From Polyangium fumosum (lineage in GTDB: Bacteria > Myxococcota_A > Polyangia > Polyangiales > Polyangiaceae): a stretch of 64,000 nucleotides of DNA. The translations under genes were made by a program, and so were the position numbers. The stretch lies in the NCBI RefSeq assembly GCF_005144585.1, contig NZ_SSMQ01000036.1, positions 1 through 64,000 of the forward strand, in the 5' to 3' direction. The notes beneath the pieces are model-generated. The model had not been told where the DNA came from, did not search any database, and worked only from the letters and a program-made list of their open reading frames with translations. Below are positions 51,522-60,677 of the stretch, one piece after another. Every line of letters begins with the position of its first letter. Position 1 is the stretch's first letter.

Positions 51522-52576
51522 GCGCGCTTCTCCTTGTCTTTGCGCATGGCGAGACCCAGGGCCACGCAGAGCTGCGAGCCGCGGGTGCGGAGCATGTCGG
51601 CGTTCACGTCCTTGCCCTCGACGGCCACGCGCTCGAGCGGCTGGAGCATCTCGACCTGCACGCGCGAGCGTCGCGAGATCGCCGCAGGCAGCGCGGGGAG
51701 GTTCGAGGTGCCGCCCGTGAGGTAGATCCGGTGCATCTCGGGCTCGCCGCTCGTGGCGAGGAAGAAGTCGAGCGAGCGCTGGATCTCGCCGGCGATCGTG
51801 TCGCAGACGGCGTCGACGATCGGCGGCACCTGGGCCGTGGGGCCGAAGGGCTGCGCGACGCTCTGGCACTTGAGCTCTTCGGCCTGTTCGAACGTGACGC
51901 CGAGCTGCTTCTGGATCTGCTCGGTGACGTAGTTGCCGGCGTTCGGGATGTCGCGCGTGAAGGAGCTCGCGCCGCGCGAGACGATGTTGATGGAGGTGAG
52001 CGAGGCGCCGACGTTGATGATCGCGAACGTCTGATCGGCGGGGATGCCGCGGCCGTACTCGAAGAGGTTCTGGACGGTGAAGGCGTCGATGTCGAGGACG
52101 AGGGGTTTGAGCTTGGCTTGGCGCGCGACCTCCAGGTAGTCGCTGACCTCTTCACGCTTCGCGGCGACGAGGAGGAGATCCATCTGCCCTGCTTCGGGGC
52201 GGCGACGCAGGACCTCGTAGTCGACGTGCACGTCCTTGATGTCGAAGGGGATGTGCTGCTCCGCCTCCCACTGGATCTGCTCGTCGAGCTCGGTCTGGGT
52301 CATGAGCGGCACCGTGATCTTGCGGATGATCACGGCCTGGCCGCTGATGCTCAGCGCGACCTCGCGTTGCTTGATCTTGGCGTCCGCGAGCGCCCGGCCC
52401 ACGGCCGCGACGATCGCCGAGGCGTTCATCACATGGCCGTCGACGATGCTCTGCGGCGGCAGCGGGCAGTAGCCGGCCCGGACCAACGACAGCCCTTTGC
52501 GTCCTTCCTTGAGCTGGCACACCTTGATGGCGCTCGAGCCGATGTCGACGCCCACCAGGTTGTTTCCGTCCGCCAT
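51518..52576 (-). CDS. pilM: Type IV pilus actin-like ATPase PilM
   Basis: A 352-residue cytoplasmic protein of the FtsA/actin fold. The phosphate-1 motif is VGVDIGSSAIKVCQLKEG (residues 8-25), the phosphate-2 motif FAIINVGASLTSINIVSRG, and the adenosine motif IYLTGGTSNLPALPAAI. LSISGQAVIIRKITVPLMT is the typical SHS2/1C region. PilM binds the PilN N-terminal peptide and links the pilus platform to cytoplasmic motor parts. Start ATG 52576 (MADGNNL). It heads the pilMNOPQ operon and is divergent from the LysM peptidase gene; the shared 204-base promoter region shows no obvious sigma-54 box. Confidence 0.94.
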   Translation of the reverse strand: MADGNNLVGVDIGSSAIKVCQLKEGRKGLSLVRAGYCPLPPQSIVDGHVMNASAIVAAVGRALADAKIKQREVALSISGQAVIIRKITVPLMTQTELDEQIQWEAEQHIPFDIKDVHVDYEVLRRRPEAGQMDLLLVAAKREEVSDYLEVARQAKLKPLVLDIDAFTVQNLFEYGRGIPADQTFAIINVGASLTSINIVSRGASSFTRDIPNAGNYVTEQIQKQLGVTFEQAEELKCQSVAQPFGPTAQVPPIVDAVCDTIAGEIQRSLDFFLATSGEPEMHRIYLTGGTSNLPALPAAISRRSRVQVEMLQPLERVAVEGKDVNADMLRTRGSQLCVALGLAMRKDKEKRA

Positions 52577-52780
52577 CGATCCGTCCTGGTCCTCGTTACT
52601 GCGGCGCGCGGAGGCTCCGCCGGCCAAACCCCGGGAGGGGGCTCCGAGCCAGCATCGCACCCCCGCCAATCCACGGCCAAAATAGTGCTTTACGCATCGA
52701 TCGGTTCCGCGTACCGAAGGTAAGACAGCCTTGGGTGCGTGGCCGTATCGAACCCCCGAGCAACGTTGAATACATCACAC

Positions 52781-53881
52781 ATGGACGCGAACGCCTCGAA
52801 ACCGGCTCGATCTTCGTTCCGGCTCCGCTGCGTGGCCTTGATGGCCGGCGCGGCGGCAGCGCTGCTCTCCGTATACGCCGAGGCGGGGGACGTCGTTCAC
52901 GTCGTTGCCAAGGGTCAGGTCCTCGTCCAGATCGCCAAGCGGTATCGCACGACGGTGGACGCGATCCGAGCGGCAAATGGGCTCCGTCCCGGGCAGCTCC
53001 TCAAGCCGGGGCAGGAGCTCGTGATCCCCGAAAAGGGGAAAGAAGCGGAGGCCGCGAAGAAGGCGGCGGCGCAACGAGCGGCGAAGGACGGCAAGAAGGC
53101 AGACGCGAAGGAGAGCGCCGCCGCTGGCAAGGGGAAAAAGAAGGGCGACCCGAAGCCGGCGAAGCCCGAGCCGCTCGTGATGAAACCGAAGCGGCCGGGG
53201 TTCGTGAAGATCGTACGGGGCAGCGAGCGCCTGGAGACGCAGCTCCTCACGAAGCACGGGCGGCTCGTGCCGTCGGCGCTCACGGGGCTCGGCAAGATGA
53301 TGCGGCACGGGCCTTCAGGCGCGAAGACCGCGATCGATCCCCGCCTCGCCACGCTGCTCGGCATGGTCAGCGATCATTTTGGTGGGCGCACGATCCACAT
53401 CACGAGTGGGTTCCGGCCCTACTCCCCCACCCAGTACACCAAGCACTCGAACCACAACCTGGGCAGGGCCATCGATTTCAGCATCGAGGGTGTTCCGAAC
53501 ACGATGCTGCGCGATTTCTGTCGGACCTTCCGCAATGCTGGTGTAGGTTACTATCCGAACAGCACATTCGTTCACCTCGATGTCCGGACCACGAAGGCCT
53601 TCTGGATCGACTACTCCAGACCCGGTGAGGCCCCCCGCTACGATTCCCCCGTGGCCCAGGCATCGGCAGACGAATCGACGGCGGACGTGGATCAAGCGCC
53701 TTCAAGCGCGACCCCTACCCCCGCCGGGGTAGGAAAAGAAACGCAACCCACATCCCCCGCGCAGGGAGGTGGGTCCGGGGAACCCCATCCCCCCCCTTCG
53801 CAAGTCGTTGATCCTTCAACTGGAAACTCCAGCACGCAGGATCCGACGCCTCGAAACCCGTCGAAGCCGGGTCAGAACTGA
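52781..53881 (+). CDS. LysM and M15-type (MepK/DUF882-like) peptidoglycan peptidase
   Basis: A 366-residue exported protein. A signal segment precedes a LysM domain at 37-83 (DVVHVVAKGQVLVQIAKRYR through PGQELVIP). A Lys/Ala-rich linker leads to the peptidase: HITSGFRPYSPTQYTKHSNH, then GRAIDFSI and FVHLDVRT. These give the His-x6-Asp and His of the M15 zinc site, and the arrangement with Ser/Gly-Phe-Arg is that of DUF882/MepK enzymes, which cut peptide cross-links. A Pro/Ser/Thr-rich tail of 70 residues follows. It may help pilus assembly or growth of the wall. Confidence 0.87.
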   Translation: MDANASKPARSSFRLRCVALMAGAAAALLSVYAEAGDVVHVVAKGQVLVQIAKRYRTTVDAIRAANGLRPGQLLKPGQELVIPEKGKEAEAAKKAAAQRAAKDGKKADAKESAAAGKGKKKGDPKPAKPEPLVMKPKRPGFVKIVRGSERLETQLLTKHGRLVPSALTGLGKMMRHGPSGAKTAIDPRLATLLGMVSDHFGGRTIHITSGFRPYSPTQYTKHSNHNLGRAIDFSIEGVPNTMLRDFCRTFRNAGVGYYPNSTFVHLDVRTTKAFWIDYSRPGEAPRYDSPVAQASADESTADVDQAPSSATPTPAGVGKETQPTSPAQGGGSGEPHPPPSQVVDPSTGNSSTQDPTPRNPSKPGQN

Positions 53882-53903
53882 CCCAGCCATCGTCGGGAGC
53901 CTT

Positions 53904-53942
53904 AGGGATTTTCCTGATAGTCTAAGGGAATTTCCTGGTGCA
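53904..53942. promoter_or_regulatory. Twin near-palindromic boxes upstream of a sigma factor
   Basis: TTAGGGATTTTCCTGA (53904-53919) and TAAGGGAATTTCCTGG (53925-53940) share AGGGAWTTTCCTG, begin 21 bases apart and are each nearly self-complementary (AGGnAAWTnCCT). They stand out as A/T-containing blocks in GC-rich DNA, about 150 bases before the sigma factor. Spacing of two helical turns suggests cooperative binding of a dimeric regulator. The regulator is not identified. Confidence 0.5.
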
Positions 53943-54075
53943 GAATGCGTGGTGTAGATTCGTTTGCGGTCCTTCTCTGGAGGACGGGACCAGTGTACGT
54001 TTGGGACGAGCCGCTCCTTGCCACCTCACAAGGATGTGCCACGAACGTTGCTTACATCACGAGGTCCCTGAACAG

Positions 54076-54879
54076 ATGCAGCAGTCCTACTTCCACCGTC
54101 AGGATGTTCAGGAACGAGACGCGACCGTCATCGCCCAGGCGGACCTGAGCGGGTGCACGGCCATGGTGTCGCCCTGCGCCCCGCAAGAGCCCGCCAGCAT
54201 GGTCGGTCGCCGCTCGCTTCCCGAGGCCCCGATGTCCGACGTGCGGCCTCGACGCGCGCGGACCGTCCCGGAGGGAAGCCTGGCACCGGTGTGCCCGCAG
54301 ACGCTCAAGAGCTACCTGCCGCTCGTGAACCAGATCGTCGCGCAGATCGCGCGGCGGCTGCCGGCGAACGTGCTGCGAGACGATCTGCTCGCCGCAGGTG
54401 TCTTCGGGCTGCTCGACTCGCTCCGCAGGAACGGCGGCAACGGGGGCGACACGTTCGAGTGGTACGCGCGCATGCGCATCCGCGGCGCGGTGGTGGACGA
54501 GCTGCGCGCGCAGGACTGGCTGAGCCGGCGCCGGCGCGCCGCCGTGACGGCCGCGCGCGAAGGCGAGTCGGGCGCCGCGCGGCCGACATGCCTCGTGAGC
54601 CTGCACGACCTCACGCCGGTCGAGGAGCAGGTGCACCTCGTCGCCGAGGACGAGGACCCGGCGGCAGCCCTGGAGGCCCGCGAGTCGTACCGCGCGTTGT
54701 TCCGAGCGATGGAGCAGCTCCCCGAGCGCGAGCGGCAGATCGTCGGGATGCACTACTTCGACGGCGTGAAGCTGAAGGACATCGGCGCGCACCTCGGCGT
54801 GAGCGAGCCGCGCGTGTCGCAGCTCCACGCGCGCGCCCTCGGGCGGCTGAAGATCCTCATCCAGCGCGCCGCAGCCTAG
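54076..54879 (+). CDS. FliA/WhiG-like sigma-70 family factor
   Basis: A 267-residue sigma factor. The start is uncertain: ATG 54076 has GAGGT about ten bases ahead, but the conserved region begins only near residue 75. Region 2 reads LKSYLPLVNQIVAQIARRLP, DLLAAGVFGLLDSLRR and FEWYARMRIRGAVVDELRAQ, then DWLSRRRR, as in FliA/SigF-type factors. Region 4 is LPERERQIVGMHYFDGVKLK and GVSEPRVSQLHARALGRLK. The N-terminal 70 residues are unusual. The gene stands alone, without an anti-sigma factor; the twin boxes upstream may control it. Flagellar genes are not expected in a gliding bacterium, so it probably serves stress or development. Confidence 0.85.
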   Translation: MQQSYFHRQDVQERDATVIAQADLSGCTAMVSPCAPQEPASMVGRRSLPEAPMSDVRPRRARTVPEGSLAPVCPQTLKSYLPLVNQIVAQIARRLPANVLRDDLLAAGVFGLLDSLRRNGGNGGDTFEWYARMRIRGAVVDELRAQDWLSRRRRAAVTAAREGESGAARPTCLVSLHDLTPVEEQVHLVAEDEDPAAALEARESYRALFRAMEQLPERERQIVGMHYFDGVKLKDIGAHLGVSEPRVSQLHARALGRLKILIQRAAA

Positions 54880-54918
54880 CCGCGCCCCCTCCCCTCTCCC
54901 GCGCGGAAGAGGGGCGAC

Positions 54919-57432
54919 CTAGTTCGCTTTTGGAGGACCCACCAGCGCGGACGCGCGCCCCCGCATGGGACTCTCGAGCACGTAGAGCGTCGTCTGCTCG
55001 TACCGGGCTTCGGGCCCCGTCTCGCCGCCGGCGCGGTGGACGAAGGCGTTCAAGTGCGCGCCGCGATCGAGCGCCACGACGCGCGCGCAACCCACGTCCA
55101 CGAGGGCCTCGGTCGTGGCCTCGTCGGTGTCGAAGGTCGTCGATGCGAGGAGGACCGCGCCGTCGCCGAGCGCGCACAAGGCCGCGCGCGGGCGCATCGA
55201 GCCGACGACACGCGCCTCGGGCAGGGGGCGGCCTTCGTCCGCGGTGAGTGGTAGCTCGCTCGCGTCGGCGTCGGGCGTGGGCGTGAAGGCCTCGCTCTTG
55301 TCGATGCGCACGGGCCCCTCGCCGACGACGAGCACGCCCGCGCCGGGGCCGAACTTGAGGCCGATGGAGCCGTCGATCGCGAGGCCCCGCGGGGCCTTGC
55401 GGCGGCCCGTGCCGAGGCCTGCGGCGGCGAGGACGTGGGGGCGCTCGGCATCGGAGAGCGCGGCCGGGAAGGTGCCGCCGAAGCGGTGCGAGAGCTCCTT
55501 CTCGCCGGCGCGGATGTGGAAGGTGAAGCGCTCGGGGGCAAACCACGCGAGGCGCACCTGCGCGCCGAGCTTGGAGACCGTCGCCGTGTAGATGCCTGGT
55601 TGCCAGAGCGGCGTGGGCTGCGTGCCGGGATCCGGCTCCCACGCGACGCCCTCGGGCAGCGGCGCATCCGGGTTCGCCTTGCGCACGACGACGTAGACGA
55701 GCTCCGTGGGCGAGCCGGAGAGCGCGCGCTCGGGGAGGAGCGACATGCCGGCCACGTGCGTGCGCGCGCCGATCTCGTCACCCGTTCGCTGGAAGAAGCC
55801 GATGCCCGTGGGATCCGGGCTCGTGGCGAGCGGGAGGGCCTCGCGGCAGCCGGCGAGCACGAGCGCGCGCGCGAGCAGCTCGGCGGGCAGAGCCTCGCCC
55901 CAGCCGTAGATCAGGTGGCCCGCCTCGGTCACGCAGAGCGCGGAGCGATCGGCGAGGACCGCGTCGGCTTCGGAGAGTTTTCCGACGTGGCCGGACGTGA
56001 CCAGCGGCGCGCCGGTTTGCCGGAGGGAGCGGATCCCCGGCGGTACGTCCGCGCCGAAGGGCCAGGCGCCGATCGAGGGACGGCCGAAGCGATCCACGGC
56101 GAGCGTGGAGGCGTCGGGGCGCGGCGGCAGGAAGGCGCGGCGCTCGACGACGAGGCCGAGCGGAGGCGCGTTTGCCGGTGGCCCCCCCGCGAACACGGCG
56201 ACGGCCGCGGGCACGTCGGCGGCCGGGATGCGGCCCTCGCCGCGCAGACCCGTCGGCGTGCGCGGCGCGAGCGTGCCGGGCATGGGGCGCAGTTCGAGAC
56301 GCCGGCCGTCCATCGCGACGAGGTGCACGACGGCGTGCGGGCGATCGGGATCCGGGCGGACGAGCGTCGTGAAGATCGCGGGCGGCGCCTCGGGCTTGCT
56401 CATCGGCAAGGGCGCGGGCGCCGGGAGCCACAGGCCCTCGCCGGGCAGGGTCCGCTCGCGCTTCGTGGCCACGCGGGGCGGCGGGAAGCCTTCATCCGAG
56501 GGCACTTCGGTGGGCGGCGCGGCGGGCAGCTCGGGCGGCGGCGACGCGGTGCCCTCGCGCAGGTGGATCGCCGTGGTCCGGACGCTCGTGACGATCCGCT
56601 TCACGCGGCCGGCGGCGCCCTCGCCGACGGCCTCGCGCATGGTCTCTTCGAGGAAACGCGACCACGGGGTCACGTCGTGTGGGAGGCGCTGCGCCGACAG
56701 CAGGTGCTCGTCGCGCGTGCCGGGGTTCACGGAGGCGTCGGCGAGCGTCACCGCGGCGGGGAGCGCGTTCTCGCCGAGGGCCATGACGAGCATGTCCTCC
56801 GTGAGCTCGAAGCGCGCTTCCTTGGGCGGCGCGCCGAAGAGGACCGCGATCTCCCCGATGCCACGCAGCGCGCCCTCGGAGAGCCAGTTCTCCACGGCGG
56901 CGCGCAGGCGCTCGCTCCGGGTACGCGCGGCTTGCGAGGCTGCGTCGCCCGCGAGATCGAGGATCGTGATCCCCTGGACGACGCCGTCCGCGCTGGTGGC
57001 GTAGGCGGCCCAGCGACCGTGGGCCGCGAGGTCGTGCTCGTGCCCGAGCGGCGTGTTCGTCAGGTTGACGACCCTGCGCACGGCGACCGGCCGACCGCCG
57101 CGCGAGATACGTACTTCCGCGCGGTAAAGATCGTTCGTCGGCGTGGCATCCGCGCCGCTCGGTCGCGCCGCCAGGAAGAGCACGCGGCGGCCGAGCATGG
57201 CGTCGTGCACCAGACCGCCGCGCTCTTCCCACACGAAATCCTCGGGCCGCACGGAGCCGCCCACGGAGGCGCCGAGCATGGCCGCGATGGCTTCGACGCT
57301 GCGCGCGGGAGGCGCTGGGCTCGTCGCGACGCGGATCAGGAGCGCGACGAGCGCGATCCCGAGGACGAACGGTCCACGCGAGCGCGCGTGCGCCGCGAGG
57401 GTATCGAGAAAGGTGCCTCGCGGCGACGTCAT
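54919..57432 (-). CDS. Large membrane-anchored protein of unknown function
   Basis: An 837-residue protein from ATG 57432 with one N-terminal transmembrane helix (about 20-36, FVLGIALVALLIRVAT) and a large periplasmic part. Sequence blocks are beta-rich and include LDLAGDAASQAARTRSERLR, HAVVHLVAMDGRRLELRPMP and ALCVTEAGHLIYGWGEALP, the last resembling phosphodiester glycosidase-like (NAGPA) segments. No catalytic residues can be assigned. A Pro-rich stretch lies near residues 330-360. It follows the KAL-KCE gene by 37 bases on the same strand. It is conserved in character with other myxobacterial envelope proteins. Confidence 0.6.
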   Translation of the reverse strand: MTSPRGTFLDTLAAHARSRGPFVLGIALVALLIRVATSPAPPARSVEAIAAMLGASVGGSVRPEDFVWEERGGLVHDAMLGRRVLFLAARPSGADATPTNDLYRAEVRISRGGRPVAVRRVVNLTNTPLGHEHDLAAHGRWAAYATSADGVVQGITILDLAGDAASQAARTRSERLRAAVENWLSEGALRGIGEIAVLFGAPPKEARFELTEDMLVMALGENALPAAVTLADASVNPGTRDEHLLSAQRLPHDVTPWSRFLEETMREAVGEGAAGRVKRIVTSVRTTAIHLREGTASPPPELPAAPPTEVPSDEGFPPPRVATKRERTLPGEGLWLPAPAPLPMSKPEAPPAIFTTLVRPDPDRPHAVVHLVAMDGRRLELRPMPGTLAPRTPTGLRGEGRIPAADVPAAVAVFAGGPPANAPPLGLVVERRAFLPPRPDASTLAVDRFGRPSIGAWPFGADVPPGIRSLRQTGAPLVTSGHVGKLSEADAVLADRSALCVTEAGHLIYGWGEALPAELLARALVLAGCREALPLATSPDPTGIGFFQRTGDEIGARTHVAGMSLLPERALSGSPTELVYVVVRKANPDAPLPEGVAWEPDPGTQPTPLWQPGIYTATVSKLGAQVRLAWFAPERFTFHIRAGEKELSHRFGGTFPAALSDAERPHVLAAAGLGTGRRKAPRGLAIDGSIGLKFGPGAGVLVVGEGPVRIDKSEAFTPTPDADASELPLTADEGRPLPEARVVGSMRPRAALCALGDGAVLLASTTFDTDEATTEALVDVGCARVVALDRGAHLNAFVHRAGGETGPEARYEQTTLYVLESPMRGRASALVGPPKAN

Positions 57433-57469
57433 GGTTTCCGGGCGGGGAGGTGTTGGGATCGCAGCACGA

Positions 57470-58807
57470 TCAAGCGGCGGTCGTGGGGATGCCGAGGAGC
57501 ACGCGGGCGCGATCGGGGTCGACGATCTCGCGGCCGAGGCTCCGCGCGTAGGCGGCGGCGCGCGCGACGAGCGGCGCGCTGCCCTCGGAGAGCACGCCCT
57601 TCTCCAGGTAGATGTTGTCTTCGAGGCCGACACGCGCGTGGCCACCGAGCTTGATCGCGAGCTCGGTCATCGGCCGCTGGTAACGACCGACCGCGGCGAC
57701 GGCCCAGCTCGCGCCGGCGGGGATCTGCGAGCGCATGAAGAGCACGACTTCCTCGCTCGGCATGATGGCACCGGGCACGCCGAGGACGAACTGGAAGTGC
57801 AGCGGCGCGCCGAGGAGACCCTCCTTCAGCAAGGAAAGCGCCTCGTGGATGTGGCCGACCTCGTAACACTCGAGCTCCGCGATGCTGCCGGCCTCGCGGA
57901 TGCGGCGCGCGATCGCGCGGATGTCGGGCCGCGTGTTCACGAAGATGTCGTCGCCGAAGTTGATCGTGCCGCAGTTCAGCGTGGCCATCTCGGGCTTGCA
58001 CGCGAGCGGGCCGAGCCGCTCCTCGACGCTCATGCCGACGGCGCCGCCGGTCGAGGTCTGGATGATGACGTCCGTCTTCTCGCGGATGCGGCCGATCGCC
58101 TCGCCGAAGAGCTCGGTCGACTGCGAGGGCGTGCCGTCGGCGTTGCGCACGTGCAGGTGGATCACGGCGGCGCCCGCGTCGCGGCAACGAGCGGCCTCGT
58201 CGGCGAGCTCCTGCGCGGTGATCGGCAAGTAGGGCGTGTGCGCGCGCGTCACCTCGGCGCCCACGATCGCGGCCGTGAGCACGAGCGGCGACTCGGGCGG
58301 CGTGACGATCACGTGCGGGGGCGGCGTGATGATCGGGCGTGGCTCGGGCAGCTTGGCCACGAGCTCGGGGCCGGGCGACGAGAGCGCGGGGAGCACGAGG
58401 CGCGGACGGCGCTGCAGATCCTTCGGCACCACGCACGTGCCGATCGCGCGGCAGACCACGACGGGCTCGGCGAACGCGTCCGCCGCGGAAGGCGAGAGCG
58501 CTGGATCGCGCACGTTCGCGACGACCTTGCGAGCTTCGAAGGCCATCGTGCGCGACGTGTTGCCCACCTTCGTGATGACGCCGGTCGCCTCGATGTAGTC
58601 GCCGGCACGAACGGGCGCGAGGAACTCGACGGCCTCGTAGGCGCGGAAGAGGCCCTCGTCGCCGTCGAGGCGGATGAGCAGCTCCGTCGCGACATCGCCG
58701 AAGAGGCCGAGGATGCGGGCCCCATCGACGAGCTCGCCCGCGTAGTGGGCGTCGTGGGCTCCGATACGGACGCGAAGCGTGACGGTCAAACCTAGGCCGA
58801 TGCTCAT
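57470..58807 (-). CDS. Fused 3-aminobutyryl-CoA ammonia-lyase (KAL) and 3-keto-5-aminohexanoate cleavage enzyme (KCE)-like protein
   Basis: A 445-residue fusion from ATG 58807. Residues 1-130 are a hotdog-fold domain similar to [23 protein letters not shown], then [20 protein letters not shown]. Residues 160-445 are a BKACE/KCE TIM barrel: the zinc histidines are in [11 protein letters not shown] (H217, H219), QTSTGG and [14 protein letters not shown] follow, and the terminal [11 protein letters not shown] supplies the zinc-binding Glu. In lysine fermentation these steps turn 3-keto-5-aminohexanoate and acetyl-CoA into acetoacetate and crotonyl-CoA. The usual partners (kamA, kdd) are not in the window, so the actual substrate may differ. 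Confidence 0.82.
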   Translation of the reverse strand: MSIGLGLTVTLRVRIGAHDAHYAGELVDGARILGLFGDVATELLIRLDGDEGLFRAYEAVEFLAPVRAGDYIEATGVITKVGNTSRTMAFEARKVVANVRDPALSPSAADAFAEPVVVCRAIGTCVVPKDLQRRPRLVLPALSSPGPELVAKLPEPRPIITPPPHVIVTPPESPLVLTAAIVGAEVTRAHTPYLPITAQELADEAARCRDAGAAVIHLHVRNADGTPSQSTELFGEAIGRIREKTDVIIQTSTGGAVGMSVEERLGPLACKPEMATLNCGTINFGDDIFVNTRPDIRAIARRIREAGSIAELECYEVGHIHEALSLLKEGLLGAPLHFQFVLGVPGAIMPSEEVVLFMRSQIPAGASWAVAAVGRYQRPMTELAIKLGGHARVGLEDNIYLEKGVLSEGSAPLVARAAAYARSLGREIVDPDRARVLLGIPTTAA

Positions 58808-58884
58808 GGCGGGAGACTCAACAGTCGACAGTCGGTAGTCAACAGGGGAAACTGCGCGGCGCCTCTCGGGCGTTCGAGACAGTG

Positions 58885-59661
58885 ATGACGTACGTAGACG
58901 CGAGCAACCTGCCACACCACGTCGGGATCATCATGGACGGCAACGGCCGCTGGGCCGAATTGCGCGGCGAACCTCGTGAGGCTGGCCACAAGGCCGGCAG
59001 CGCGGCGGTGCGCAGGGTGGTCCGGGTGGCGCGGCGGCTCGGGCTGACCGCGCTGACGCTTTATGCGTTCAGCGAGCAGAACTGGGCGCGGCCGATCGGT
59101 GAAGTGGACGCGCTGATGGGGCTTTTGCGGGAGTTTCTGGTCTCGGAGCGAAACGAGATCCTCGACAACGAGATCCGGCTCGTCGCGATCGGCGACCTCG
59201 AGCGGCTGCCGCCGTTCGTGCGGGAGGCGCTCGATCCGCTGCGCGTGGCCTCGGGGGACAACTGCAAGATGACGCTCGCGCTGGCGCTCTCGTATGGCGG
59301 GCAGGAAGAGATCGCGCGGGCGGCGCGGGACCTCGCGACCGAGGCGTCTGAGGGCAAGCTCGATCCGTCGTCGATCGACACCCGCGCGATCGCCTCGCGC
59401 CTGCCGAGCCTCGGCGTCGGCGAGCCGGATCTCATCATCCGCACGGGCGGCGAGCATCGGATCTCGAACTTCCTCCTCTTCGGCGCAGCCTACGCCGAGC
59501 TCGCCTTCACCGACGTCCTCTGGCCCGACTTCAAGGAAGAGGACCTCTTCGAGGCGCTCGCCAGCTACCAGCGTCGCGAGAGGCGCTTCGGTCGCGTCCT
59601 TTCGCATGCTACGTCTCCGCGCACGGCTTCGCCCCTCGACGGCGGGGCGATGAGGGTTTGA
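58885..59661 (+). CDS. uppS: Isoprenyl transferase (undecaprenyl diphosphate synthase)
   Basis: A 258-residue cis-prenyltransferase. [11 protein letters not shown] (Asp18) binds the magnesium-diphosphate; [26 protein letters not shown] and the C-terminal signature [18 protein letters not shown] with FTDVLWPDF complete the family. It makes the C55 lipid carrier for peptidoglycan and surface polysaccharides. The ATG at 58885 is preceded in frame by GTG 58882. It is coupled to cdsA through a four-base overlap, the common uppS-cdsA arrangement. Confidence 0.95.
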   Translation: MTYVDASNLPHHVGIIMDGNGRWAELRGEPREAGHKAGSAAVRRVVRVARRLGLTALTLYAFSEQNWARPIGEVDALMGLLREFLVSERNEILDNEIRLVAIGDLERLPPFVREALDPLRVASGDNCKMTLALALSYGGQEEIARAARDLATEASEGKLDPSSIDTRAIASRLPSLGVGEPDLIIRTGGEHRISNFLLFGAAYAELAFTDVLWPDFKEEDLFEALASYQRRERRFGRVLSHATSPRTASPLDGGAMRV

Positions 59662-60494
59662 CCTTGGCTGCCCGTAGCAATCTCGCGACGCGCCTCCTCT
59701 CGGCGCTGGTCGGCATCCCCGCCATCCTTGCGCTGCTCTACCTCGGCCCCCCGTGGGGCTGGGCGCTCTTCCTCGCGGTCGCGCTCCTCGTCGGCGCGAT
59801 CGAGTTCTTCGGCATGACGCATCCCGAGGACGCCGTATCGCGGTACCTCGGCATCGGCGTCACGCTCGGCGTGATGGCCGTGCTCTGGCTCTTCGGCACC
59901 GACGCGCGCGTGCTCGTGACGCTCGTCTTCCTGCTGCCGACGATCGCGCTCTTCATCACGCTCGCGCGGCTCGGCTCGATCGAGACGGCGGCGCTGCGCG
60001 CGGCAGCGATGGGGTTTGGCCCGCTCTGGCTCGGGGGTGGGCTCGGCTCGCTCGCGATGCTCCGGCGCGACGGCGGCGATTCTGGACCGGGATTCGTCGT
60101 GCTCGCGCTCGCGCTCTCGTGGTTCAGCGACACCGGCGCGTATTTCGCGGGCCGGTTCCTGGGTAAACACAAGCTCTATGAGGCGGTCAGCCCCAAGAAG
60201 ACGATCGAGGGCGCGGTCGGCGGGCTCGTGGCAGCCGTCGTCGGGGCCCTCGCGGGGCACTATCTCTACTTGAAGAGTTTGCCCTTGAACCACGCGATCG
60301 TGCTCGGCCTCGTGGCGGGCGCGCTCGGCCAGGCGGGAGATCTCGCGGAGTCGATGATCAAGCGATCGGCCGGGGTCAAGGACTCGGGCGGCATCGTCCC
60401 CGGCCATGGCGGCATCCTCGATCGTGTCGACGCGTTGATGGTGACCGGGACGTTTACATACATCTACGTCCTCTTCTTCTGGCCTCGACCTTGA
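59658..60494 (+). CDS. cdsA: Phosphatidate cytidylyltransferase
   Basis: A 278-residue integral membrane protein with seven to eight helices. The CDP-diglyceride synthetase signature is near the C-terminus: ESMIKRSAGVKDSGGIVPGH, continuing GGILDRVDAL. It forms CDP-diacylglycerol from phosphatidate and CTP, the entry to phosphatidylglycerol and phosphatidylethanolamine. The start is TTG 59658, inside the end of uppS (TTGA overlap), so it depends on uppS translation. In many bacteria dxr and rseP follow; here the run ends after cdsA. Confidence 0.94.
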   Translation: MTLAARSNLATRLLSALVGIPAILALLYLGPPWGWALFLAVALLVGAIEFFGMTHPEDAVSRYLGIGVTLGVMAVLWLFGTDARVLVTLVFLLPTIALFITLARLGSIETAALRAAAMGFGPLWLGGGLGSLAMLRRDGGDSGPGFVVLALALSWFSDTGAYFAGRFLGKHKLYEAVSPKKTIEGAVGGLVAAVVGALAGHYLYLKSLPLNHAIVLGLVAGALGQAGDLAESMIKRSAGVKDSGGIVPGHGGILDRVDALMVTGTFTYIYVLFFWPRP

Positions 60495-60513
60495 TCGATC
60501 GTGTGACCACCCA

Positions 60514-60611
60514 ATGACGCGCGCCGTCGCGCGGGCGTGATGTTGCAGCGCACAAATGGCAATTTTTTCGCAAAAGACTCGATGACGCGCGTCATCGGCG
60601 AATGACGCGCG
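60514..60611. promoter_or_regulatory. Palindrome cluster upstream of glutamate dehydrogenase
   Basis: ATGACGCGCG occurs at 60514, 60582 and 60602. The middle copy lies in the perfect 16-base palindrome GATGACGCGCGTCATC (60581-60596). An A/T-rich patch (aattttttcgcaaaag) at 60561-60576 sits next to it, as in a promoter. The palindrome is 82 bases ahead of the gdhA start. It is a good candidate operator for a nitrogen- or carbon-responsive regulator. Confidence 0.5.
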
Positions 60612-60677
60612 GCGCGCGCGCGGGACCGCGAAACAAAAAATGGATTTGGGCTTTGGCACGGACTAGAACGGCCACCC

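Noticed and set aside
51522-51869. An upstream extension of pilN
   Set aside because: It runs through pilM in another frame; the GTG at 51521 gives the conserved INLLP start and a ribosome binding site.
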